Origin: Linanthus parryae
Taxonomy: Eukaryota > Streptophyta > Magnoliopsida > Ericales > Polemoniaceae
DNA: 64,000 nucleotides
Direction of reading: 5' to 3'
Assembly: GCA_023055425.1 (NCBI GenBank)
Contig: JALGPY010000007.1
Coordinates: forward strand, 18,920,001 to 18,984,000
Positions 11,216-22,728 of the stretch are shown in pieces. The notes under the pieces are model-generated. The model saw only the letters and a program-made list of their open reading frames with translations. It was not told the DNA's origin and did not search any database. Every line of letters begins with the position of its first letter. Within the stretch, counting starts at the first letter, position 1. The translations under genes and the position numbers were made by a program.

Positions 11216-14200
11216 ATGGCGTTGGACGATTCTTCGTCTTCTGGTATAATTCACAGCACAGTAGCAAGTATGGACGCTGCATCACCTTATTTTCTGCACA
11301 ATTATGATAGTCCTGGAGTTGTTCTAGTTTGTGAGCCTTGATTCTGGAAATTTTTATACCTGGCATAAGTCTGTTGTTGTTGCTCTTCGAGCTAAAAACA
11401 AGTTAGATTTTGTGGATGGAACCATTACTGAACCACCAGCTGATTCTGATTTGTATAATGTATGTAGAAGATGTGATAGTATGGTCATGTCATGGCTTTT
11501 AAATTCTATCTCCAAGGATATTGTAAGCAATGTAGTTTGCAGATCTAATGCTAGGGAGATATGGATGGATTTGATAGAAAGGTTTTCTCAAGGAAATATG
11601 CCTCGGATGTTTTAGTTAACTCAAATGATTTATACACTTAAACAAGACTCAATGTCAGTTACCTTGTATTTTACAAAACTCAAGGGGTTATGGGATGAAT
11701 TATCTAGCTACAAACCAATACCAAACTGTGATTGTGGTGCTTTAGCACAGTGCAAATGTGGAGTTATTTTGCGATGGAGGCAGTCTCAAGAACAAGACAG
11801 GATAATGCAGTTTCTTATGGGGTTGGGAGATCAATACATTTCTGTTAGAGACCAGTTATTTTTGACAGATCCACTTCCACCAATGAATGGAGTTTTTGCT
11901 AAAGTTGTTCAGCAAGAAAAACAGATAGAACTTCAATGTGGTATGGTTCAAACACAAAATTTAGCCATGTATTCTTCTTTTGGTGGTTCTCAGGGTTCTA
12001 CTTCCAATTCTAATGTGAAAATGGGGAGTATTTTTCAGCATAATGCACCTAAACAAGGTATGTCAAGTGGTGGAAATTATCAAAATTCTGGTGTTGGGAG
12101 AGGCAATAAATCTATTGTTTGTCATCATTGTGGACATCAAGGGCACATTAAAGCTATGTGCTACATATTACATGGTTTCCTCCCAATTTCAAGTTTACAA
12201 AGCACAAAGCTAATCATGTGATAGGAGATATGAATGGTACAGATCCTCCACTTGTGGATTCATCTACATCAAATGACAATATCAATCTCAGTCCAGCACA
12301 AGCTCAACATATTGTCTCTCTGTTGAGTAGTCAATTAACTCAAAACACTTTGAAACCTAACAATCCTCCACATTTGAAGATTGGTTCTCCATCTACTAAC
12401 ACAGGGTACTTAGATTCTCCTTTACAGTCACCATCAAGCTCTGCTAGCTCTGTTCACAGTTCACATCATTTCATGGGAGGAGTGATGAGTTCTTTCTCTT
12501 TTCAATCAGTGGCTGTTCATGGTAGTTCTTTGTGTCAATCTTGGATTATAGACACTGGTGCCACTGACCATATGTGTTCTAGTTTGGAGTTCTTTGAAGA
12601 AAGCAAGCCAGTTTCTCATACCTATGTCCATCTCCCAAATGGTAAAACCACCACAGTCACACACATGGGAACAGTGATTTTGAATTATGATTTGACACTT
12701 TATGATGTTATGTATGTTCCAGATTTTCAATTCAACTTGATCCCTGTGTCTAAATTGACTAAACATCATTGTTGCTTCTTTCATTGTGGAATTGATGACT
12801 GTCAAATTTTGAATAAGGATGGAAAGCTTATGGGGACAGGGAATAGACAGGGAGGTCTTTACTTGTTTGATAAACCTCCTTAATTTGTGAATACTGCTAT
12901 GAAGGGTACAGTGCATCTTTGGCATAATAGATTGGGGCATCCTTCTGTCAAGAAGTTACAATTGATCTCTTCTCACATAGGAGATGCTTCTTCATTTGGA
13001 CAAAATCTTCTTTGTGATGTGTGTCCATTAGCCAAGCAAAAGAAACTCCCCTTTCCTCATGCAGGTCACAAGTCAACTGTACTGTTTGACATTGTGCATT
13101 GTGACACTTGGGGGCCTTACAAGGTTCCCACTCATCATGGTCACAGATATTTCTTAACTTTGGTAGATGATTCTACCAGAACTACTTGGATATATTTGAT
13201 GCACAAGAAGAGTGTGTGGAGCAAATCATTCCCTCGTTTTATCAACTGGTATTGAATCAATTTGAAGTGTCAATTAAAAGATTCAGGAGTGACAATGCTC
13301 CAGAACTGGAAATGCAGACTTTCTTCACCTCTAAAGGAATCATACATGATCATAGTTGTGTGGAAACCCCAGAGCAAAATTGAGTAGCAGAGAGGAATCA
13401 TCAACATCTTCTCAATGTAGCTAGAGCTCTCAGATTTCAAAGCCACTTGACAATACAATTCTGGGGAGAGTGTGTTATGACAGCAACCTATTTGATCAAC
13501 AGAACTCCTTCAGCAAGACTTGGTAACAAATCTCCATTTGAGTTGTTATATAAATCACTTCCAGATTATTCATTGCTCAGAACTTTTGGATGTTTGTGCT
13601 ATGCTAGTACATTGCAGCAATCTAGAAGCAAATTTGATGCCAGGGCTCTTAAATGTGTCTTTGGTTGGTATGTTTATGGCACCAAGGGTTACAAATTGTT
13701 TGATCTTGCCAACAAGGTGTTTCTGGTCTCCAGAAATGTTGTTTTCCATGAAGACACAGTTCCATTCTTATTAACTTCTTTTGGTGATTATGTTGCTAAA
13801 ACAGACAATGTGTGCCTCCCAGTTTCTTTTGATGAACCTAATGACTTTCCAGATCATCAGTCACCACCACTCTCTCTAGAACATGTCAATGTGTCTACTT
13901 CACCATGCAGAGATGCTCTTCCAAATAACACCTCTGCACCAGTGAGAAGAAGTACCAGAAACAGACATGCACCTGCATATTTACAAGAGTTTGTTGTTCT
14001 TAATACACACAGTGGAAAAGCTTGTCTCACTTCTGCTTATGATTCTGGTTTTTCTTTACATCACAGCTTTGCCACACAATCCCAAGCTTGTCTAGCCAAC
14101 TTTTAAAGTCAAATAGAACCAACTACCTATTCTCAAGCCATCAAAGATGAAAGATGGATTGCAGCAATGCAAGAAGAGTTGCAGGCCTTATCAGCAAGTA

Positions 14201-17200
14201 ACACTTTGCATTTGACAGAACTTCCTCCTAATCTGTAACACCCCTAATTCCTGAGAGAGTTCTTAGTGCAATATCAAGACTTTGGGGAAGAGTTTGTAAA
14301 TAGTTTGTCACGGTTTTGAAGTGTGCATTTTGGAGTGTTGGCGATATTTGGACGTTGTTAGAATAATTTTGAAGCACTAGAGATGTTCGGGGTGGTTGTG
14401 CAATTATTTAAAAGTAAGTAGAAGCTCTAATTCTAGTTGTACCCAAAATTTTATAAAACTACACTTTGACCCCTTTGCATGTGAGACACTTGTCAAGGGA
14501 GTTTTGACACCTCATTAGTGAGATTTCATCATCCCCTCTCTCTCCTCTATCAGTTGCTGAGGACAATGGCATCTTCATCACTTTCTTTGATTTTCATCTT
14601 CTTCATCATCTTCACCTTCATCACTTACACCCATGAACCACCAACATCACCACTTGAACCACCACCACCGTGCAACTTCTTTCAAAACTGATTCTACCCA
14701 AGATTCTCCTCTGTTTGGTGATCAAAACGCACAAAACAATTCAGAATTTCGTTAAGTATGGAGGAAGAAATCGAAGATAGAAGGTAAGAACCCTAACGCG
14801 ATAATTAGCCAAATTCTTCGTCCATGTCGCGAATTGGTGTAAATAACCAACATATTGTTTATCCTCACCTCCAGGCGAGCTCGGGAGTACCAAATACGGA
14901 CTGTAACTCGTTGGAACTGGACATGCTCGCCGGAATCTGGGGTGTTTCGCCGGAAACTGCTACGGGTCGGCGACAGTTGGTTCTCTTCTTTGTTTTTGAT
15001 CCGTTCTCTTGCCCCGAAGGCTCCTATCAGGGCCTTGGAAGTTGTAGAACACGATACTCAACCCATAAATGGCTGGGAGTTCGTGGAGTGCTAGAATCCG
15101 GTCACGTTGGCCGCCGGATTTTGCCATGGCCGCCGGAAGTGATGCAGCTCGGTAAGCTCTCTATTTTTGCATCATTTTCTCTGAATATTGCTCCTAAATG
15201 ATCCCTGAACCTCATGAGTACATTCTAATCCTCAAATCGTGACTCTAAAACGAATTGAATCGAGTTTGATTCACGAATTTCATGTTTTTCCGGAACATAA
15301 ACTGCCCATGTTTGTGAGCCTGTAACTCTCTCCATACTTGATGTATTGACATGAATCTTGTTGTTATGGATCCCCTGCATGTAGTACTCCAACTTTCGTT
15401 TTAATTTCTTGGTTCAATTTGATCACTAAACCCCCTGAAATTGGGCTTGAACATGGCTAGTTAGCGAAGTAGTTGATGTGTTCTTGGTGTTCATGTGTTT
15501 TTGGTACAAAAACTACCCCTGTTCAAAAGCTTGTATCTCCCTCGTTTTTGGTTCGTTTTGAATGATCCTTAGCTTTCTGGAATCCTTGGAGAATTGGCTA
15601 CAAGTTTCATGTTGATTTCTTGGTCCAATTTGATCTCTAAACCCACTGATTTTGGCTCCAAAGTTGCTGCAATGCTAATGTTCTTCGCTAGCAAAGAATT
15701 CAAAATTTTCTAAGTATAGAGCGTCATGGTGAAACACCCATTTTCTAACCCTTGTATCTTCTTCAAAACTTACTGAAATGTTGATCTGTTCTCTCCTGTG
15801 TAAAGATGATACATAATACTTCAAATCATCGTCTCTGGGTCATGTTCAAATTTGTAACGGATTTCTCACAAATCAAGCCTAAAGTTGCTAGTTTGAACTC
15901 AATAAACTTTCTTGAATTTTACTAAGTGTTGATTCGGAATATTTGTCCAACTTTGACTAGCGATATCTCTTTGAATACTTGGAGTTCTTAGGAGTTCAAA
16001 TATGTTCTGGAAAGCTTGGAATACCCTCTTCAATACCCCGCCTTCATATTTCTCAAACTCTCCCTCATTTTACCACAAATCAGCTCCCAAGTTGACTAGT
16101 TGAGATGATTTCACCCTATCTTTGACTTTAAATTTTCTCACTCTAAATGACATTTCTGGCCTTAGCGTTCTTCATCAAACTTGTTCGTATCACATTCTGA
16201 GTCTAAATATCAAGTTTGACTTTTCAAAAACCCTAGTTTGACTGAACTGTATAGGAGGGGCAAAATAGTAATTTCACTTAGATTTGAATTGAGTTTCGTT
16301 TAGTAACTTGGAGTTTGTCAGCATGTCTTGTATGCGTATTTGGAGTACTCGTATATAATTCTGGGCTAGTGTTGACCAAGTCAAATGTTGGGGTCTTTTT
16401 GCAATTTTACTAAACTTTAGGGGCCTAAGTGCAAATTATTAAAAGTTGTAGATTTCGATGCTAAGTACATATGAGAGAGTTTAGAGTCAGTCTTACATGT
16501 TTTTGAGCCAATATGATTATAATTTGGGGACCGGTCAACTAGACAGTTTTGGAGTATGAGGGGCGTTTTAGTCATTTATCTTGCACGACCCGCATTCCAT
16601 GGCATTCTTGCATACAACCTCATATAGAGGGTAAATGCTAATAGACTATATACTTTACTTGTGTATATCCAGCCGTTATTAAGGATCGTTTGAAGTAGAC
16701 GTACGTATTCGTGTTGCTGCATTTACTGTGAGATTCGGAGACGAGCGTTGTAGGAGTGCTAGCGTTGCTTTGCGCCTTTCATGGCTCAGAGGTAAGTACA
16801 TATGTACGACCTTTTCATATCAAAATGTGCGTATGTGTTTGATGTTTCAAATGAATGCTTGTTATATGAAAAAAGTATGAGAATGCATGTTTTCCACTCG
16901 AATGTTGTTAAACTATTTTATTCATCCCCTTTGAGAACTCTCGGAAATTACTTGTGAAATTTTAATATTCCGATTCTGGTTATGTGAAAGAGAAGAAATA
17001 AAATACCTCTAATAGACTTAGGATGATGTACAGAGTACTGTTATTAATGGGAGGCGTCAAGCGATCCTCCATTTTCGTATGGCTAAGACCACTGAAGCAA
17101 TGCTTCTTATTATTGGATAGAACGTCAATGTTCAAAAATCTGCCCCCGATGAGCCAAAATGTACCAAGTTATTGAGGCCAAGGGTTTTATAGAGCTACAG

Positions 17201-19469
17201 AGTGCTACTTATACTTGTAAGGGTCACTACGGTATAGGGGTGTCGACACTTAATGCCTTTCAGCTAATGTTGTGAGCGGGGTTGACGAATGGGCTCCCTT
17301 AACGCTCGGGTGAAATAGGGTTTGATAGACCCTAGAAGGAACCCTTAGTGATTATTTCGTGATCCTTCCGTTTACATCGATTCTGCTGGTGGCTCTTGAC
17401 ACGCCTCAGCTAAATTAAACTGTTGATTGAAGTCAGAATTAAATATTGACTACTTATTAATGTTGTTTGTGGCTCTTGATATGCCCTAATCGATTGAAAT
17501 GAATTGTAAATATTGGCTACTCATGAACTACTATCGTTATCAGTTCAAATGACTTGTTTACTCTGGATATTTTACCAACTACTCGTGGTTTCTCAGTGTT
17601 ATTAAATTGAGAGGTTTTTGTTACTCGGTTACTTCAAGTTGATCCAAATTCTCCAATATGATAGTTTTACTGTTTAAATCTTCTGATTTGTTTCAACTCA
17701 TGCTTCCGTGCCACTCGTTGCTTTACATGTCGTAGTGTGTACTTACTCAGTTTTTACTGATCAATTTCTTCAAAACTGCGTCGGCTTTTGCCATTTTAAA
17801 ACCGCAGGTCATCAATCAAAGTGGGGGATGGGAACGCTGGAACGAGACGAAGAAGTATAGCTTAACTTAGATCACTTAGTAGATCACAAATTTTATGTTT
17901 TAAATTGTACTTATTATCGAAATTTTGTTATGTACATTAAGCGAAATGTAATCTTAATAGTATATTTCTATTTTTGGTTGTCGATTGTCTCTTTAACCCT
18001 GAACCGAGATCCCGGGTCGTTTCATAATTATCAGAAAGTGGGCTGCAAATGGGTTTATAGAATAAAGTATAAACAGGATGGCAGCATTGATAGATTCAAA
18101 GCCAGATTGGTGGCTAAAGGTTTTACCCAAACAAAAGGAATATACTATTTTGAGACTTTCTCTCCAGTGGCCAAACTCACTACTTTGAGGTTGTTGCTGA
18201 GTTTGGCTTCTATGCACAACTAGACATTATTGCAGTTGGACATTAATAATGCATTCCTCAATGGAGATTTGGCAGAAGATGTGTATATGACTATTCCTCC
18301 AGGATTGACTCTCACTCCCTCTCAGTCAAACAATCCTAATATGGTGTGCAAGCTAGAAGAATCTTTATATGGTTTGAAACAGGCCTCCAGACAATGGTTC
18401 CTAAAATTCTCAAAAACTGTTCTTGGACTTGGATTTCAGCAATGTAAGTCTGACTACACTCTCTTCATTAAAACTTCTGCAAGTGATGTGATTTTTCTTT
18501 TAGTCTATGTGGATGACATCATGTTGACTGGTAGCAACTTATTTGCCTTGCACAATCTCAAGTCTCTTCTTGGTGATCATTTCAAGCTTAAAGATTTGGG
18601 TGTTCTTTCCTACTTCTTGGGGTTTGAGATTACAAAATCACCAGAAGGCATTATTATAAGTCAGCACAAATTTGCACATGAGATACTTGTCACTTCTGGG
18701 TACATTGATTGTAAGCCTGCTCCTACTCCTATGACTGCTTCTTTGAAACTCAGTATGCATACAGGAGATCTTTTGGATGAGGTTGCTAGTGCCACTTACA
18801 GACAATTATTGGGTAAGCTGCATTATCTTTGCAACACTAGACCAGATTTGTGTTACTTAGTGCACAAACTGAGTCAATTTGTTGCTCATCCTACCACTCA
18901 ACATTTGGCTGCTGTGCATCTTATTTTGAGATATGTCAAGTCTACAGTTTCTCAAGGACTTCTGTTTCCTTTCAATTCCTCTATTCAACTTGTTAGTTAC
19001 ACAGACTATGACTGGGCTGGTTGTTTGGACACTATAAGGTCCACTTCTGGCTTTTTTGTGTTTCTTGGTACTAGTTTGATTTCTTGGAAATCTAAGAAGC
19101 AGACTGTGGTGGCAAAGAGTTCTGCAGAAGCTGAATATAGAGGGTTAGCTGTTATTTGCTGTGAACTTCAGTGGTTAATGTCTTTGTTGAGTGAAATTGG
19201 TTTCAAACCATCTACAACTCTTTTGATCTACACCAGATAGTCAATCTGCTATGCAAATTGCAGCCAATGCTGTTATGCATGAAAAGACTAAAAATATTGA
19301 CTTGGATTGTCACTTGGTCCGGGATTTTGTTCATTCAGGGAAAATTCAACTTCAACATCTTCCTTCTGAGCTGCAGCTGGCAGATATCTTAACCAAGGCA
19401 CTTGCAACTACCTCTTTTAACTCTCTTCTGGGCAAGTTGGGTGTCATTTTGCAACTACCCCCAACTTGA
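11216..19469 (+). pseudogene. Copia 1 gag-pol polyprotein, broken and split by a solo LTR
   Basis: Domains in order: Gag (LDSGNFYTWHKSVVVALRAK, 11335-11950), CCHC knuckle CHHCGHQGHIKAMC near 12120, protease with SWIIDTGATDHM near 12538, pre-integrase LWHNRLGHPS near 12920, integrase core (HCDTWGPYK, DDSTRTTWIYL, FRSDNAPELE, 13095-13400), integrase tail to 14100, then after the insert reverse transcriptase with [20 protein letters not shown] and LLVYVDDIMLTG (18044-18700) and RNase H with SYTDYDWAGC and KSSAEAEYR, ending near 19469. Defects include frameshifts near 11330, 12160, 13245 and 19235, stops at 11613, 12881, 13381, 14104 and 18222, and the 14234 insertion. The stop at 18222 looks like a TGG to TAG change. 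The domain order (integrase before reverse transcriptase) is diagnostic of Copia. Confidence 0.92.
14234..18024 (+). mobile_element. Large gypsy-type solo LTR nested in Copia 1
   Basis: A 3,791-bp insertion between the halves of the Copia 1 polyprotein. It starts TGTAACACCCCTAATTCC and ends CCCGGGTCGTTTCA, termini typical of long chromovirus (Tekay/Del-like) LTRs in plants. The flanks are TAATC at 14229-14233 and TAATT at 18025-18029, a 5-bp duplication with one mismatch. There are no coding domains, primer-binding site or second LTR, so recombination between two LTRs probably removed the internal part. Inside, a block of about 205-210 bp is repeated at roughly 15290-15500 and 15500-15700 (shared AATTTGATC and CTAAACCC phrases). 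Confidence 0.78.
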
Positions 19470-19476
19470 GGGGGCG

Positions 19477-19797
19477 TATTAAGAGTCATTTCTTTTATTG
19501 CCTTTTGTAATTTCTATTAAGTTGAGGGGGCGTTCTTCAAATAACAACTTCTCTCTCTTTAAGCTAAACGTTGTCGTTTGCTTAATGAGGATTAGTTAGC
19601 CAAATCATCCAATCTAGCTGACTTGTCATGCTTTGATTGGATGACCCTCTTCTAACCGTTGCCTGGACTATAAAAGCTTTTTTTCTTCTTCCATTTTCGG
19701 TTAGCTTTTGTATTGGCTCAGTTTGGTGTATGAAGAAATGAAATCTCATCTTCTTTCGTCTTCTTCTTCATTTCATTTCTAGATTCAAATTCTATTA
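19477..19797 (+). repeat. 3' LTR of Copia 1
   Basis: 321 bp, matching the 5' LTR throughout, with a TATAAAA box at about 19669 and a short CTT tract. It begins TATTAAGAG right after the purine tract and ends CTATTA before the TAGAA duplication. Confidence 0.92.
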
Positions 19798-19802
19798 TAG
19801 AA

Positions 19803-20142
19803 TCTAAGTAGTTTTTTCTGCTTAATTTGTCATGTCTTCTCCTTCTTGCCCAATTTGATTTATTATTTACCACATATGATCCAACACCGAGCCCAAAACT
19901 AGCTAGCAGAAGAAGAGTCGTTGCTGATCTATGTTGGAGTTGAAACCATCACTGATCCAACTATTCAGAGACATTACACTTTCTGCTTGCATGACCAAAG
20001 ACGAAGGAATTAAAGTTTTGAATATTTACCATGAAAGAATAAATGGACTGGAGTTTCATCTTGCAGGAAACATAGAGCACATGATGAGGATGTTTCGGGA
20101 CGGTGGTTTCAATGGTATTTAAGAATAAGTGTTTATTGTGTG
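19803..20142. other. Region downstream of Copia 1
   Basis: This is the right flank of the Copia insertion and may continue the interrupted PMP22 3' region. A short open frame at 19931-20122 is not recognisable. No gene is claimed. Confidence 0.3.
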
Positions 20143-20143
20143 A

Positions 20144-20386
20144 AGTGGCGGATCCAGAAAATCGCACCGGCCGGGGAAAAATTAAATGATACGGAAATTA
20201 TGAAATAAAGTCATTACCTATCAAGGTATTTTTAAGGATATGACGGAAATTTATATCTAGCACGGGCGTTTATGTAGTATTATTAAGAATCTTAAGCTGT
20301 AGTTAGAGGGGTGCTAGTAGAGTTTTCAAAAAATTCTGGGGTGACAATTGTCGCCCCTTGTCCTTAAGTACATCCGCCCCTGACTG
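20144..20386. mobile_element. MITE-like element with GGCGGAT ends
   Basis: The left end reads AAGTGGCGGATCCAG. The right end reads ACATCCGCCCCTGA, whose inverse TCAGGGGCGGATGT matches imperfectly. Short TTGTGTG/CTGTGTG sequences flank the ends and may be remnants of a target duplication. These GTGGCGGAT termini recur in plant class II MITEs, but I cannot assign a superfamily. Confidence 0.45.
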
Positions 20387-20804
20387 TGTGTAGATACTTC
20401 ATTCTCCGGAGGCAATTTAGACGCCAAGGGAAGGCAACTAGATGAGGCTACATGGACAGACTCACTAGGCGTGACCCCGCGCTATCGCGTGGGCGATTAG
20501 TAGACTTATGCATCATATTCCATTAAGGTTAATATGTACCTCGCAAAAACAGAAATCGTATCTCAACTACATCGTTTTTCATGGTATGTGCGGGACAGTG
20601 TCGGTGTACAAATAGTCCTATGTAATTTCCCCTTACTCTTTGGTAAAGTTATACATAAATGGGGAGTTAAGAAGATTATAATTTACTCTTACTCTTTCTT
20701 TGCTGTTTCTGTTACCGGCTCAAACTACCTTCCTCAGTTGAAGGAACTTGGAACTGATTGAAGTAGACGTAGAATGTTTAGATGGCGAAGCTTCGCACCC
20801 AGAG

Positions 20805-21151
20805 AAAAGATACATGAGTTCTGTGTGTCATAGTGCCACGAAGAAATGTAAGTTTCTTCTTATTTCAAGCTTCAATGACTTCTTTCATGAATATAAGCAA
20901 GATATCGAACAAATTAAGACTCGTCACAAAATCAGGTGAAAGCTTAAAACAACCTTCCAACTACTATAGTATATACGTGAACCCGCACAACATCTAGGCT
21001 ATATGGATATACTACTTGTTGGATTTTGAAGTGATTTATGCATGTCAGCTTAGAATGTGAGATATTTTTTGAAATTGTCAATATTACTTTTTTGAAATAT
21101 ACATTATATATATATATATATATATATTAGATAGGTTGATCGATGTTATAC
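20805..21151 (+). repeat. Dispersed direct duplication, copy B
   Basis: This is the partner of 7172-7572, without the TTTA microsatellite but with a TA microsatellite (21104-21127). The sequence just left of it (20748-20848) has a coding-like stretch (DGEASHPEKRYMSS) ending near a possible splice donor, so the repeat may have captured or arisen from a gene fragment I do not recognise. Confidence 0.65.
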
Positions 21152-22634
21152 CAATATCTTCATTCCATAACATCAGGCTTTTGAAATTGTATGTATTTAC
21201 TATTTCTATTGTGAGAGCTAGACAATTTTACCGGGCATGTAGTTTTGACTAAATGATACTCAAGAACCAAGAAATTAATAGGAATGGAAATGTGACCTTG
21301 AAAAATGCATGTAAACATTTAGAAACAATGAGGAGTGTCGAACGCCTCCTTGCTTCATCATCAACCTTGTTAGACTATCAAATGAAGGTTGCATTTTTTC
21401 TTTCTTCAATATGTGTTGTATGTTGTATGGTTATATCAAGACCACATCACTTGTTACAGAGCAAACAAAAATTTCTCGAGTTCGTGTATGACACAAGATT
21501 TCGTAGTCTACTAAAGTCTTCCAAAACGCTTAACAGTAGTAAGTGGCTTACGTAAGACATCATTACCTAATATAGCATAATCATCATATTTAGTGGTGGT
21601 AAACCAAGTAAACGAGGCTTTTAACATCTTAAATATGCCATTAACAACGTACGGAGGCCACGCGTCAAGTACACGAATCATCCAAGTGTCTCCTTCCACA
21701 TTTTTTTAATCACCCATTACCATAATTAGCATTTCAAAAAACCTTCTTTTCGCCTAAGAATCAAAGGCCTCAAGTGATTAACTATTTGGAACGCATTAAG
21801 CACATAATTAAGTAGCTTAAAACCAAGTGTTAAGTAGTAATTGGCAAAGAAGCCATTTTCATAGAATCACTAACAACCCCACTATAGCTCATTTCAAATG
21901 AATCTTCAGATTGTTGCAGACCATAAACGAACACTTGGATGATAACTATTGGGATTCAGAGATTGAACTTGCAATAATGAGCCAGAATTAGATTTGGTCT
22001 CAAAGGTGAACTAAATTATTGTATGATTGAGTCCTCAAGTTTACCTTAGTGCCTGCTTGGCAAGTCTGTTGACGTGTTCCAAAATATTGTATTTAGTCCA
22101 AACACATTTGGCAGTGCTGTTTAAGTTGGTTCTTATTATTAAAACAACTGTTTCTAGAAATACCAATTTTGATTTTTGTCTCTCTAGATTTTTAACGCGT
22201 AAGTACCAATCATGCTAGCTCTTGTGGTTGCCTCAGACTCCTCTACCCAATATGTGAGACACCCTTCAGGCGAGAAATTGACACGACATCTCTGTTTAGT
22301 CTTTGTCTCGCAACTCGCAAGTTTGCTTAAAAAACAATGCTTTGCTCACAAAACGTTCAGCAGTCATATATTTTGTCTGTTTTTTAGTCTGTTTTTAAGA
22401 AAAATGAAGACAAATGTTTCAGTAAACACCGTCTTTTTTGGTAGTTTTAGATGTTTTTCATGTCTTTATAAATGTACCAAACTGCTTTTAGAATTTTGAC
22501 TGATTGCGACTACAAAAGCTAGTAGCTGAAATATGAGACCACAAACGCAGAACCCAAAAGTAGTTTGAGTGCTTGTGAGATCACCACAAGTTTTGGAAAA
22601 TGACAGAAAAACGGCTGAACCTGTTGAGAGGATG
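21152..22634. other. Intergenic region upstream of the MYB gene
   Basis: No gene, tRNA or clear transposon ends seen. Short open frames at 21253-21555 and 22212-22499 have no family features and ordinary AT-rich composition. Confidence 0.35.
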
Positions 22635-22642
22635 TATATATA
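22635..22642 (+). promoter_or_regulatory. Probable TATA box of the MYB gene
   Basis: TATATATA lies 87 bases upstream of the MYB start codon, a distance compatible with a short 5' UTR. It is called on position and sequence only. Confidence 0.45.
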
Positions 22643-22728
22643 CCCAAGTACTGGATGCAAGACCATATAGGAACCAAATACTCAGAACTACACTTGGCAA
22701 GTTTTGTATCAGCTGAGATATACCAGAA

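Larger units (their letters stand above)
10754..19797 (+). mobile_element. Copia LTR retrotransposon 1, complete but dead, with nested solo LTR
   Basis: A 9.0-kb unit bounded by LTRs at 10754-11112 and 19477-19797 and by a perfect 5-bp duplication TAGAA at 10749-10753 and 19798-19802. TGGTATCAGAGCCTGGTT (primer-binding site, from 11113) directly follows the left LTR, and the purine tract TTGAGGGGGCG precedes the right LTR. The LTR termini are TATT...ATTA instead of TG...CA. Without the 3.8-kb insert at 14234-18024 the element is about 5.25 kb, a normal Copia size. The coding region has many stops and frameshifts, so it cannot move by itself. Confidence 0.93.

Noticed and set aside
12506..12940. 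144-codon minus-strand open frame
   Set aside because: Antisense of Copia 1 protease and pre-integrase coding sequence.
14824..15201. 125-codon plus-strand open frame
   Set aside because: It lies inside the solo LTR, has no recognisable domain and overlaps another open frame of similar length.
20469..20506. CCCGCGCTATCGCGTGGG hairpin as a possible Helitron 3' end
   Set aside because: No CTRR end at the required distance with a matching TC start was found, so a Helitron cannot be supported.
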